Position numbers and translations under genes: made by a program. From Aquatica leii (Eukaryota; Arthropoda; Insecta; Coleoptera; Lampyridae), in NCBI GenBank assembly GCA_035610365.1, contig CM069433.1, positions 58,332,487 to 58,396,486 on the forward strand: a DNA stretch of 64,000 bases, in the 5' to 3' direction. Below, piece after piece: positions 33,620 through 44,934 of the stretch (positions within the stretch are counted from its first letter, which is position 1; every line of letters starts with the position of its first letter). The notes beneath the pieces are model-generated. The model was not told where the DNA came from. It ran no database searches and worked only from the letters and a program-made list of their open reading frames with translations.

Positions 33620-34420
33620 CTAAATTGTTATATAGTGTAAAGTAGAGTACAGTGCGTGGTAATATATATATACAGAGTTATACAAAAGTATGGAAACATG
33701 CTTATAACTAGAAAACCGCGAGGATTAGCGGCTTGAGACTTTGGGGGAGTATGTGAGACATACTTCCGGACATTTTTTATTGTTTATAATTTTTTGATAC
33801 GATGTTTCAATTACGAGTAATTGATATCTACTTCTGATTTTCAAATAGTTCAGTTGACTGACATTTTTAGATTCTACATAAAATTCTGTATGCAACGGTG
33901 AACAGTAAAATTATTTTATATGATCAATGTTATTAAAAATATGCTATAAAAAGTTCAGATTGAATGTCAACATTTTACCTGTGTCTGGGTCCACACAATA
34001 ACAAATAAAAGCTTTTGCTATAAGGTAAGTTTATAATCTTTTGTTAGCAGTGGCGTATTTTTTTAAGAATAAAATAAAAATTCCTGCATTGTGAATTCAT
34101 TCGAAATATGTTTTTAATTTGATCCTCATTGGTTTTCTTTAATTACTCAGGTCTGTTGAATTGTCATTGCTAATGAGTTACGATTAAAATGACTAAAAAA
34201 AATAGATTCCACGGATTTAATCTAATCAACCTTAATACATTAGTACCAATGCAAGAGTTGTTTAATTACCTAGTAATGTATTATTATTAATTTGGTTATA
34301 TCTTTGAAATTTGTTTTCTTTTTAAATCATTTAATCATAATCGACTCATTAACGGTTTTCTTTAGCTTTGTCTCTAATAGCATTTCTTTATTGGCGAGTA
34401 ATAGATATGTTTGTAATTCA
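33620..34420. other. No gene; possible repeat end near 33660-33780
   Basis: Positions 33664-33780 are unusual (TATATACAGAGTTATAC, then a GC-richer stretch with ACCGCGAGGATTAGCGG and GACTTTGGGGGAG). A TATACAGAGTG-like start also appears at about 54261-54275. They may be ends of one repeat family; the similarity is short. Confidence 0.35.
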
Positions 34421-34428
34421 AATAATCA

Positions 34429-34483
34429 CTACCTACTTAATTACCTGCACAAAATCTAATTATCTTTAATGTTAAGTAGGTAG
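34429..34483. repeat. Short hairpin upstream of the HTH transposase frame
   Basis: CTACCTACTTAA (34429-34440) and TTAAGTAGGTAG (34472-34483) are perfect 12-bp arms with a 31-base loop, 90 bases before the ATG at 34573. It could be a precursor-like stem or an element end. It is too short to call a microRNA. Confidence 0.5.
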
Positions 34484-34572
34484 GTACTTAAGTACGTTTA
34501 AGGAAATTTGTTCCTATTATTCATTGTGGTGCTACTGTGTTATAGTTCATAACAGTTTTTGCATTTATTAAA

Positions 34573-35047
34573 ATGGAACTCACTGTAGGGGATCATATCG
34601 AAATTTTGATTATTTTGGGTTACGGTGATCGAAGAAGAACGTATCTAGCTACCAGCGACATTTTCAATGCAAATCATCCAGAAAAGGAAATACCAATTAC
34701 AAAATCTGCCGTTCAAAAAACGTATGCAAGATGGTTTGAACACAGAAGTGTGAAAGATATTCGACGAAGTGGAAGGGCTAAAACTGCCATCGATTTGGAT
34801 ACAAACATTGAGGTTATCCAGAGTATTATTGAAGAACCAAACACTTTAACCAACCAACTGGCACTGAATCACGGCATTAGCAGTATGTCAGTAAAAAGAG
34901 TTCTAAAAAATGCAAACGCATAGCCGTACAAGCTTCAGTTTCACCAAGAACTAGACGCCGAAAATTACAACAGACAGCTTTAGTTCTGTGAAAGTTTTGA
35001 GGAGTTGCAGGATCGTGAAAATGTTTTGCCAAACAGAATTTGTATTC
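34573..35047 (+). pseudogene. Tc1/mariner-like transposase 5' part (HTH, DUF4817-like)
   Basis: A 116-codon frame starts MELTVGDHIEILIILGYGDR and continues with IPITKSAVQKTYARWFEHRS, then RRSGRAKTA, then IIEEPNTLTNQLALNHGISS and MSVKRVLKNA. This is the two-helix-turn-helix DNA-binding half of insect transposase-derived proteins (DUF4817 type): first helix bundle, a GR-K/P linker, then the second HTH (PxxSxRxLAxxxGISxxSVxRIL). After a one-base shift the sense runs on as PYKLQFHQELDAENYNRQL-stop-FCE and NVLPNRIC, exactly where the catalytic core should begin (FSDE). The first catalytic Asp is not reached: copia sequence takes over at about 35050. The N-terminal half is unusually intact. Confidence 0.75.
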
Positions 35048-35049
35048 TG

Positions 35050-35720
35050 AAGCAGTATATTGATTGATTACTTAAAAAAATTTGACATGAAAGAGTGTAA
35101 CGCTGTTACTACACCAATTGAAAGTAATTTAGACCTAAAAAAGGATGTAATTTGTGATGTACCCTAATCATATCAACAATTGATTAGCAGTTTAATGTAC
35201 CTTTCAGTAATGGCTAGACAAGACACTTGATATTACTTTTTTGAGTCAATTTAATGATTGTTTTAATAAAAATCATTAGAAAGTTGCAACACGTGTTTTG
35301 AGATACTTGAAGAGTACAAAGAATTGACGTTTACAATTCACAAACGATAACATTAAACTAGAAGGCTTTGTAGATACCGACTGGGTAATTCTTGTAAGCA
35401 TAAGAGATCAAACTATATAGACATTTGCTATCATTATATAGGAAATTTAGTTACGTAGAAACTTGTCGAACTTTACTTCATGTCAGAAAACTTGGTTGCT
35501 GTCATTTTTAGAATGTATTTAAAATCAAACAAACATTTGAAATTCTATTAATGACTTCGGGCTTGTTAAAAATAATAATTTGAATTAGCAAAAGTGTTGT
35601 CGAATTCAAAATATTAAATACAGTTATGTGGCTCCATCTTATGTATGGCGACTTTCTTACAAAATTAATAAGTGTTTTCCTTTTTTTAAATAAGGAATTG
35701 GTCTTAAGTTAACACTTGAT
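35050..35720 (+). pseudogene. Ty1/copia RT-RNase H 3' fragment
   Basis: Starts with KQYID-stop-LLKKFDMKECNAVTTPIE (copia: KYI-x-LLKKFxMxxCxxVxTPIE). Then YQQLISSLMYLSVMARQD (family: YRQ-x-IGSLMYLxxxTRPD), QFNDCFNKNH, TRVLRYLKSTKN, NDNIKLEGFVDTDW (the RNase H start, family GYxDADW) and near 35645 a DFLTKL string matching the ADxLTK end of the polyprotein. Integrase and the RT catalytic box are absent. Several stops. It abuts the HTH transposase in the same orientation, so one inserted into the other or a deletion joined them. Confidence 0.8.
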
Positions 35721-35729
35721 CAAAGCGTT

Positions 35730-38700
35730 TTATTACACTTAACTTCATAGATATATTAATATATATACAAGAACTTCATAAATACTTATTTCTTACCTGA
35801 CATATATGTTAGGCAACCAACATTTATTGAGTTGGTATGTAGTAAAACAAAAATTACTAAATAAGATTCTAGATTTGTAACCTCTAAATTAAAATCATGT
35901 TATTAATTATAAACGGTAACACATTAACAATAACAGTTTGATTAAAATAAAATTAAGTATTAGCAGTTATTTAAAATTTATATCCATTGTGCAATATGTT
36001 TCACAAAAGAATGTAGATTACCCAAGTAAAGAAAGATAAATCTAACAAAATATCGTTAATTAAATGTTAAAATGTAAAAATACGTAGTTTTTAATAAACC
36101 GTAAGCTTGTTTTTTTTATGTTTTGTGGCAAGTTCTTACTGATAATTCTAAAAATTAAATGCTTATACTTAAATTAAACATTAAATTTAAAATAACTTCA
36201 TACCTGTTACCAATAATTTTGTTACCGACTTATTAGGACTTTGTTGCAAGCAATTGCAAATGCATTTGCAGCGCGTATGGTAAGCCTTCCTGATTATTTT
36301 GTCTTCCAAGTGCAAATCTTATTTAAAAAAAGACAAATCAGAACTCGTTTATGTTGTCGAGGTTAATTAAAGTTTGCTTCTGAAAAATGTTCGATAAATT
36401 CATGAATGCAACTTTAAAAAGAATACGACCAAGTGCTATTGGGATTATACCTTGTGTAAGTGTAAACAATTTGAAATACTATTAATGTCAAATTACAAGT
36501 ATTGGATAACCTTAAAATTATAGCTGTCATTCAGTACTTACCCACAGAAAACCGAAATATTTCTGAATAGTTATAATAATAATAATAATAATCATTGTTT
36601 TAAACTATTTAAATAGAGAACAAGAAAAGCGACAAAAATGTAAATACAAACAAACCTTAAAATTATTTTTCAGAATCTTACTAAATGGTAACACTATAAA
36701 CCTAAAACAATGTTGATGTAAGCAGTATATGTCAAATGAGAAACGAGTTTTATTAAAGTCCTTGTAAGTTACGTAACAAATTATTGTTTACAAATTGTAA
36801 ACTGGTACAAAAAAGGTAAACAAAATAAAAACAATATTTTTACATTTATTGTTAGTAATTTAAAAATAGCAAAATTAGTATTTATGGTTTTCTTTACTTG
36901 TTACACACAAGTTTAGTTCTCTGATTTATACCCTAAGAGCATTTATGAGGTTTGGTTTAACTAAAAATTTGATAAACCGTAGTCCAAACCTCAATTTAAT
37001 TTGATGAAATTAAAAATTGCAAAAATTAGGTAATTTTTAATTAGTGCGCACGTGTAATGATCTTTGGTAATTACAAGATCAAAACATTGTTACATAATTT
37101 TAATATTTCTTACTTTTTTAACTAATTTTTGCGTATTTCAATTTCATAAAATTAAAATGGGGCCTAGACTACTGTTTATTAGATTTTTATTCATATTGGT
37201 ATATTTTAGATTATACTAAAACGTCTAAAAATTTAATAGTACATGTAAATAACATTAGTAAAAGCATTTTTAAAGTTTTAGTTCATATATTTATTTCTCT
37301 AAACTATACTTTACATAAATTTACTACAGAATGTTTTGTTGCAGTAGTTGCTATTCTATATTTGTATTATGTTAAATACGTAGACATTGAGTTGTTATCG
37401 AGTTCATTTAGGTTGTTACGTGTACTTTGTTCACCACCCTATTTAGAAGGTAAAACACTAAGTGTGGGTCATGCTATCACTCAACATGCACACTAATTGC
37501 TTTATTCTATGCATAATTAATTCAATGTTGTTAAAGCGTTACCACGACAAATCACCGTTTGTGAAATCTTACTAACTGTCTCATAGTTAATAAAACATAA
37601 TTAACTGATACATATTTAAATTTAGCGTTGCAGTAATTTTTTTTACGTGTTTTAATAGACAAATATAAACAAAGAATAATTTACAAAAATTAATTATAAA
37701 CGGTAATGGTGTTTTCTAAATTTCCACAATACAATACTAATAATGTCTTTTATTAATGACTTTATTTAAAGACGTGTATTGTTAAAGCAATTATAATTCA
37801 AAGTTTAATATTTTTAAAAACTTTTAAAGAAAGTTAATTAACTATTTTTTGTAAAAGGAAAACTTATTCTGTAAAAATGTGCACTTTTCTAAAGAAACTT
37901 TTATATGAACAACGATATACACAATGCAGAATGTATTGGTTTTCTTTGTTAAACACAAGATAAAGCTCCTTGTTATGTAGCTATTCAGTCTTAATATAGC
38001 GAGATTCGTCAATGCCTAAAGTTTTTAATTTAAAAAATGTTCTTATTATATACTTACTTTTTAGACACCATAAAACAGGTTTTTAATTAAAACATGTGTA
38101 AACATTTTAATTAAGTCGTTTACATATAATTTAAAGGTATTGACATAGTAAAAATAATTTACATTTTATGTAACGTAATTATTGTTGCAAATTGTTCTAG
38201 ATTTTATTTTTTTTCATTAACGTGGTATGTATAGTAGGATTAAGAAACGATATTGTAGCCATTCTATTTAAATTAAAAATTTGCAGTTGTTTTTTGTTAA
38301 TCGTGAGCTTGTTTTATTTAGATTCATATACTGTGGACGAACGAACTGCAGTCACACAGCACGCCATTAGATACAAATAATTCTAAAATCTCTTCTTTGC
38401 TGTCTTAATTTTGTACAAAAAGTCACAACGACGTAAACAGTTGAATCAAAAGCGTAAATACTGTACAAAATTTATAAACGAGATCAATATCGCCATGTCT
38501 CATAACGAGAGAAATAATAAACTAATAAATTTATGATTGATGTAAAGAAAAAACTAAAAGATTCAAAATTTAAAAAAATTAAGCGTTTTAATAAAAATGC
38601 AGTATTAAAAACTAAAATTAGTTTAATAATAATAATTGAGAAAATATAAAAAACTAGTAGATTCAAGCAGAAATGGGCAATTTCAAAATTTTACCGGATT

Positions 38701-40080
38701 GGCTAACAATAATAAAAAATATTAATATTATTTAAAAAAAAATAAGTTAAACTACTTATACTCTTCTAAAGCTATTAAAACAAAGATAATTCCTTAATTA
38801 CTAACATTTAAAACAAAGCAACCAATAGAAAGTATCTTCATGGTTACAATTGCTTGTTACAAAAATGGATAAGTACTAAAGCTGTAATTCTAAAAAATGT
38901 TTCCATACAAAAAACATAAATTTTACTACTATCGTTAACACAGGAATACTATGCTCATCATTCTATTACAATTTCTTAACTTATCCATATAGTTTATCAA
39001 TTTTAGTGGGGCGATCGAGCGTGCCCTACATTTAATAGATTACAGTAAAAAAACAATTTTGTAAATAGTTTAATAAATATTTAAATAACAATAATTTGTT
39101 AAATTTAGCTATTTTTATCAACAAAACATGGGTTCATTTAAGTGGATATGTATATACTTAAAATTATCGTACAATCGAAAATCTATATACTTTATGAAAA
39201 CAACATTAATTTTTTTAAAAATTGATGTAGGAATTGAAATGTTAAGGAGAAGGATATTCGTATTTTATTAAAATACTATAAGTCCTGATATCTAGATGAG
39301 AACAAACTTCAGTTTAGCTACTATTAGAAAGACAAGGTATTCGCTCGTATCACTAGAGTTACAATTGAATATATTAAAACGAAGTTTCCTTTGGTTTTAA
39401 TTATTGCTATTTAATAACGTCATCAAACAGATTTATTTAGTTTGAATAATCTTTTCTGTGCATAACGCAAAATTTGGTCGCACGTGAACGTATGTTTTGA
39501 TACCTGGTACGGTTAAATCCGTGTTTACTAGTTGCGATAAATAAAAAGATTTAACACGCAAAAATAGACGTGATTCTAAGATTTAAGTTAAATTTTACCA
39601 TGTTTTAGTGCAATTTTAATTTGTGTTATCTATTAATGTCTCTATTGCTATTAATTCTGTGTTTCCTGTATCTTTGAGATATTTTCCTAGATTATTAATT
39701 TTTTTTAATTTGTACTCCCAGTTGATTTAAATTATGTATCAAAATTTTTGATAATAAGCATATTCATAAACTACAAATTATCAATTACAAATACATACTT
39801 TAAAAATTGTTGTGTTCAGAATTATTATATTTCGTAAACAACACGCCAAATTTTAACATTTATGTAATTTAACGCTCATTATAAAGCAATACAATAAATT
39901 ATAAATTTAACAAACGTATACTAACAACACTAAAAAATTTTAAAAACCAAAATAAAACATACATCTGATATATTATAGCAAACAAAATAAGAAATTTTGT
40001 ATTTATTTTACCTTCTTGATAAAATATTAAAACATTCTCAAAAACTTTATTCGAGAAAATATAAAAAAAACAGAATTTTT
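35730..40080. other. AT-rich stretch, no gene seen
   Basis: Contains an (AAT)n tract at about 36575-36592 and the hairpin at 36946-36993. Hydrophobic minus-strand frames (for example 38484-38666) are composition artefacts. Confidence 0.45.
36946..36993. repeat. Hairpin with 10-bp perfect outer arms
   Basis: TGAGGTTTGG (36946-36955) and CCAAACCTCA (36984-36993), with further inner pairing GGTTTA/TAAACC. It shares GGTTTAACTAAAA with the MITE-like element at 11305-11477, so it may be a rearranged relative. Confidence 0.55.
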
Positions 40081-40089
40081 GCAAGCTTA

Positions 40090-40780
40090 TAGGTCTTATT
40101 AACCTTGGACGGTCAACGCACAATAATCGGAGATAGAGGAGGTTAAAAAAATAGAACTCAAACGGCGCCAGATCTTACTAAATAAAACTTTTCTTTCGAT
40201 CAAGACAGAAGGTCCAAGCTTGTAACGAAATCAAGTTCGTAATCCTAAACGGACCAAAAAAAGAAAGATAAATATTAATAATAACATTATTTTAAGATTG
40301 TAAATTATTAACAATAAACACAAGAAATTTTGTAGTACATTACTTGATCGATAAATGCCGGAAGTATTGACTGGCCACACACAATACATAGGTTTACATA
40401 TAGGGTGTGTGACAAAATACATCGAAACATTCGACTAAGACGTGACGGGACGTGCTACCAAATTAACAAGGAAATTACTAACGAGTTCTAAAAACTAATA
40501 AGAGAAACTTACCCTATGATGAATAAACTAATAGAAATGCGTTTTCGATTTATATTCAAACTTCCATAAACGCCGATGATGTAAGAAAATTAAAATTTAA
40601 ACATCACAAGCACGATTCTAAGACTTGACTTCTTGACAGGAAATGAAGTAAAACGAAACTCGCGAGAGGGCGTCGAAAATAGAGATCTAACTTTAGTAAT
40701 GAATATACAGGATATTACATTTAGAAATTTATGCATGTAACAGAATATTCTGGTCAGACATAACGCAGAACCTTAGTAGA
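40090..40780 (+). other. GC-richer unassigned segment
   Basis: Composition rises above the background, and plus-strand strings such as SIDWPHTIHRFTYRVCDKIH and RDGTCYQINKEITNEF (about 40365-40480) look like worn coding sequence. I recognise no family. Probably an old mobile element fragment. Confidence 0.25.
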
Positions 40781-41013
40781 ACAAAGCCACTCAAAACAAA
40801 TCAAAAACGTATTTTCAGTGTAAAAAACTTAGAACACAAAATTGTTTTCATAATTTGTTGCAAAAACTTTTATGATACAAAACTAATTGATTTAATTTTA
40901 TTACAACATAAAACAAATAACACTCCAACAATACTTATGTTTTCTTTTATAAAACGTAAGTTATGTAATTTATCAAAAACGGTTTTTTAAGTTATCTTTT
41001 AAACATATTAAAC

Positions 41014-41262
41014 ATGTTTTGTAGTAACACACGTGTGCAATTACAATTTGAATTTAGATTACAATATCCAAATATTTTCGATATTTTTAAAACTTTTTAC
41101 TACACGAAGACATATGTAAGAACGCCAAACGATAATTCCATTTTAATGGGTACATCTAGTAGCGAAGGTGCATCTTCGAATATTAATATGGTTAATTTTT
41201 CTAATTGTGTTATTAACATAAATTACCCAAAATTCATTTTCAATCAAAAGTGCAATTTTTGA
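41014..41262 (+). CDS. Hypothetical frame, unrecognised
   Basis: The 82-codon frame has an aromatic-rich first half and a Ser/Asn-rich stretch (GTSSSEGASSNINMVNFSNC). No known domain, no signal peptide and no clear splice sites. It may be an exon fragment or chance. Confidence 0.15.
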   Translation: MFCSNTRVQLQFEFRLQYPNIFDIFKTFYYTKTYVRTPNDNSILMGTSSSEGASSNINMVNFSNCVININYPKFIFNQKCNF

Positions 41263-41264
41263 TT

Positions 41265-44200
41265 TCTAATGAAAACTTTTCATTTTGCATCTATTTAGTT
41301 TATTAGGTACCTAATGTTGTTTGACGTTTCATTATAGTCCATGGAAATAAAGAGTACTGTGGGCTATAAAAAAACGTTTAAGACATAAGTTTTTGTGTAA
41401 TTGTCAATTTATAATACATTCGTGCATAAAATTCCGTTATTGTACATAAAACAGTAATATTTTAGACTTTTAGATGTCAGATAAAAATTATCAAACTATT
41501 ATATATGTCCAAATGTAAACGTATTAAAAAAAAACATTTCTAAGTTAACGATTTAGGTGTTAGAGTAAACAATATTAATAATAAGTAGTATTGTGCTATG
41601 TTTTTTCTTGAGAAAAACTAATAAGTTTAACTTGCAACATGTACAACCATAAAAATAATAACATTATTTCATGTTATTCTACATATGTTTTTTTATAAAA
41701 TTTTATATACATTAAACTTCTTTAAGTTATTGTTTAGAAACAAATGATTATTTATTTTAGTTTTTAAACAAAGATTATTTTGCTTTAAGTTTTAAATTAT
41801 AGTTTGTTTTTACTATCGGTAAAATAATATTTAACGTATTATTTATTTAAAAGTGTATATTGCAAATGTATGTTGTATGAACAAGAAAGTACAGAAACTT
41901 TTGCAACATTCGTATATCAGTATTTTATAAATATAAATCTACAGCGTTTTAAAAATATAAGTTGTGAAGTAAGTAAAAATTTATTTATTATTAATAAAAT
42001 TATTATTTTGATAATTTTTTTTTATAGAATTTATACAAAACAAAATTACCAAGTTAGTATGCTTTTGACATAACATGAAATGTTATATTAAAACATAGTT
42101 ACAATCTTTACTTTACTGATAATATTAACGCTTAAATTAAAAAGGTATAAAAAAGAAAATTATTTATATAATAATAATATTTTACATCAAAGTATCAAAT
42201 TTAAATTTTGTAATTATCGTAATAATGCAAAAAACATCTTATTTTTTTGAATAGAGATTTTATTAATAACTAAATACTAATATAAAATAGCTTCTTAATT
42301 AAATTTTAATTTGTTCTCTATCATTTAGTGTAGACAAACTTTTTTGCAATTAAGTTTTTTTTAAGTTAATAGCAATTTTAATAATACCAGTATAAAATTT
42401 AATTAAAGTAGTTTTAACTACAAAATAATTACTTGCACGTTTTGTATTTAACATTATCAAACTTTTCAGTTTGCGTATTTGCCAAACAATTTTTACCATT
42501 CTACGTAAATATATTTACGCTGAAAAAACTAGAAAACCTTCAACTTTTGTAAAATAAAAATTATTGATTTTCTATTTACTTAACTAGGTTTACAACTCAT
42601 TGATTAAACTTTTAAATGCTTACTATCTTGTATGATGAAGTGCATAAAAGTGTAATTAAAGTTTTGATTAGTTTTCAAGTATCTATAAAGATACTTAAAG
42701 ATTGATCTAAATTACAATAAATACTTTATATACTACAAAAGTTATTTTTTTATTTGCTTTGAGACAATGACCATATTTTTTTGTGTTACAGATAATTCTA
42801 TAGTTTTATACTATAATCAAATTTTTTAATTCCACAATTTTCATATTTCTAATTTTATGTTATAATAATATTCTAAAAAAAATTAATAATATAAAAACAG
42901 TGTTTGCTTAAAAACAATATTTGTTTAGTGCCGTTTTATTAAACCGGTTAAACACAATTTAATTTTTTTTAATTGTTCGCTGTGCTTAAAATGTATAATT
43001 TTGATTTATATTTTAATTTGACAAATTGCATTATAATTTTACAATATTATGTATTTACAATAATTGTGTCATTACTATTAAACAAATAAATACATATGTG
43101 TGCAAAACACACTAATCAAGAATTTTAGTCCTTATTCTACATCATCATAGTTTTGATTATTAAGTTTTTGCCATATAGAAACTAGATTTAATATTTTTTT
43201 TAATAAAAAAATTTAAAATGAATATGACAAACAAAACATTTACAAAAAAACAAGCATTTAAATTACAAAGTTCAAATTTATCCAAATGATACCTGATACC
43301 TGAGTAATAATGTTGACAAATAGTTTTAAAGCGATGGTAAAAAGTATTTCAGAAAAAGGTTATTTTCTGTCATTTTATTAAGAGAATTTTATGTGCTTTT
43401 GGAGCTTTTATGTTAGTTGTTATGATTTGCAGTCTACGTGTTATCTGTTTAAGTATACTAAAGTAGAAGCTATATGATGCTACATATATAAAAACAAAAA
43501 ATTTGATGATATACTTACTTCATAATTGTTTTTTTTTTAACTTAATCTAAGTCTTATCAGGGCTTTAATTATTTTTAACGTAATATATTTTGCAATAGTA
43601 AATGAATTTTTTACAACTTTTTTTATATAATTTTCGACAAGAATAAATTGCTTTTTATGATGAAACATTTAAATAACAACTAGGTGTAGTTTAAAAAATA
43701 ACGGCGTTTTTGTTTTAGAAAGTTTTTGTTTTTTTAAACCTTGTACTTAATAAATTAATAATAAGAGAGTAAGTAACTTATTAAATAAGTATTGTAAATA
43801 AACTATTTAATAAACTTATACGTTAACAAAACATTTACGTTTTGAATAAAAAACGTCACCATTGTTCATAAAAAAATTAAAATAACTAAAAGTATAAATA
43901 AAATTACCGATTATTAAATATGTTTTGTTTATTTAAATTTAATTTCTTAAAAACAATTTATACATAAATAAAATATTATAATAAGCATAATCAAATTTTT
44001 GTTTACTTTTATTGACATAGCGTCGTTAGTACCATTTTAAAAATAACAGTATTAATAAAATATAAATTTAAAAAAAACTAAAACTTAGGATTTTTACAGA
44101 TTTAAAACTGATTAGTTAATTAATTTTAATGTGTCTTGTTTCAATTAATAGTCCTAAAAAAGCAATTATCAAATATATATTTACAAGAATACGTTAGACA

Positions 44201-44500
44201 ATGTGTTTTTCAGCTACTTTTATTTATAGTATCTGCATTACAAACATTTCTATATAATTTAAATGTAATAAACAAATAAAAAATGTACATATACACTTAG
44301 TTAGTTGCCAAGTAATGTTTTTATGACATAACGATAGTAAGGTTGTGTTTCTTGCCTTAGCTAAACATATATTATGCTGTTAGTTGATGTATGTTTTGAT
44401 ACAGTCAAGCAAAAATACGAAAATTAACAACCAAGACTTTATTGCATTAATTAGTTATGAATTTTAATTAAAATGCAGTGGTTACGTTAAAAGGTGCATA
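41265..44500. other. AT-rich stretch, no gene seen
   Basis: Among the most AT-rich parts of the window. A 67-codon frame at 41870-42073 has no recognisable content. Confidence 0.45.
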
Positions 44501-44525
44501 TAAGTTAAAAGCGGAAGACCGCAGC

Positions 44526-44557
44526 TATAAAAGCAACAATTCCCTTGAGTATCACTT
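44526..44557 (+). promoter_or_regulatory. Candidate TATA/Inr core promoter
   Basis: TATAAAAG at 44526-44533 and TCACTT at 44552-44557 (A at 44554, 28 bases after the first T of the TATA box). Downstream lies a GC-richer non-coding stretch to about 44930. The initiator is a weaker match than the one at 623-628. Confidence 0.4.
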
Positions 44558-44930
44558 TACCTACTGGAATATGTAATTGTGTGCAAGTAGTGTTTATTTT
44601 TGTGTGATCAAGAGAAACGTTTCAATTAAAAACGCAAAATTTAAGTGCAGTGCATAAAAGCCAGTAAAATTTAATGAAAAGGTGCAACTAATTTCTAAAA
44701 CTTGATTACAATGCGAATGTCTTGTATCAATTAGCACAACAATACGAAACGCCAATAATTATATGCAAACGCAAAACTCTACATTATCATCTAGAAACAC
44801 TCTAATATGTAAGAGGGTGGAACTAGGATTAAAATCAGTAAAGGGATTTTAGTTCTGTAGACACGTCGTCGGAGTAGTGTGTTACAGCATCGGCAACTAG
44901 CTTAGGGCGCTTTTGAGATGTACGTATTTA
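44554..44930 (+). other. Candidate non-coding first exon
   Basis: Follows the TATA/Inr pair. Donor-like GTAAGA at 44809-44814. No long ATG frame. G+C is above the background up to about 44930, so transcription from this site is plausible, but only composition and the core promoter support it. Confidence 0.3.
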
Positions 44931-44934
44931 TATT

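Noticed and set aside
34429-34483. microRNA precursor
   Set aside because: The stem is only 12 bp, below the roughly 22-bp stem needed; kept as a hairpin only.
38484-38666. Hydrophobic minus-strand frame as a membrane protein
   Set aside because: Typical chance frame of AT-rich DNA (F, I, L, Y); the same holds for 39899-40123, 47325-47573 and 58507-58704.
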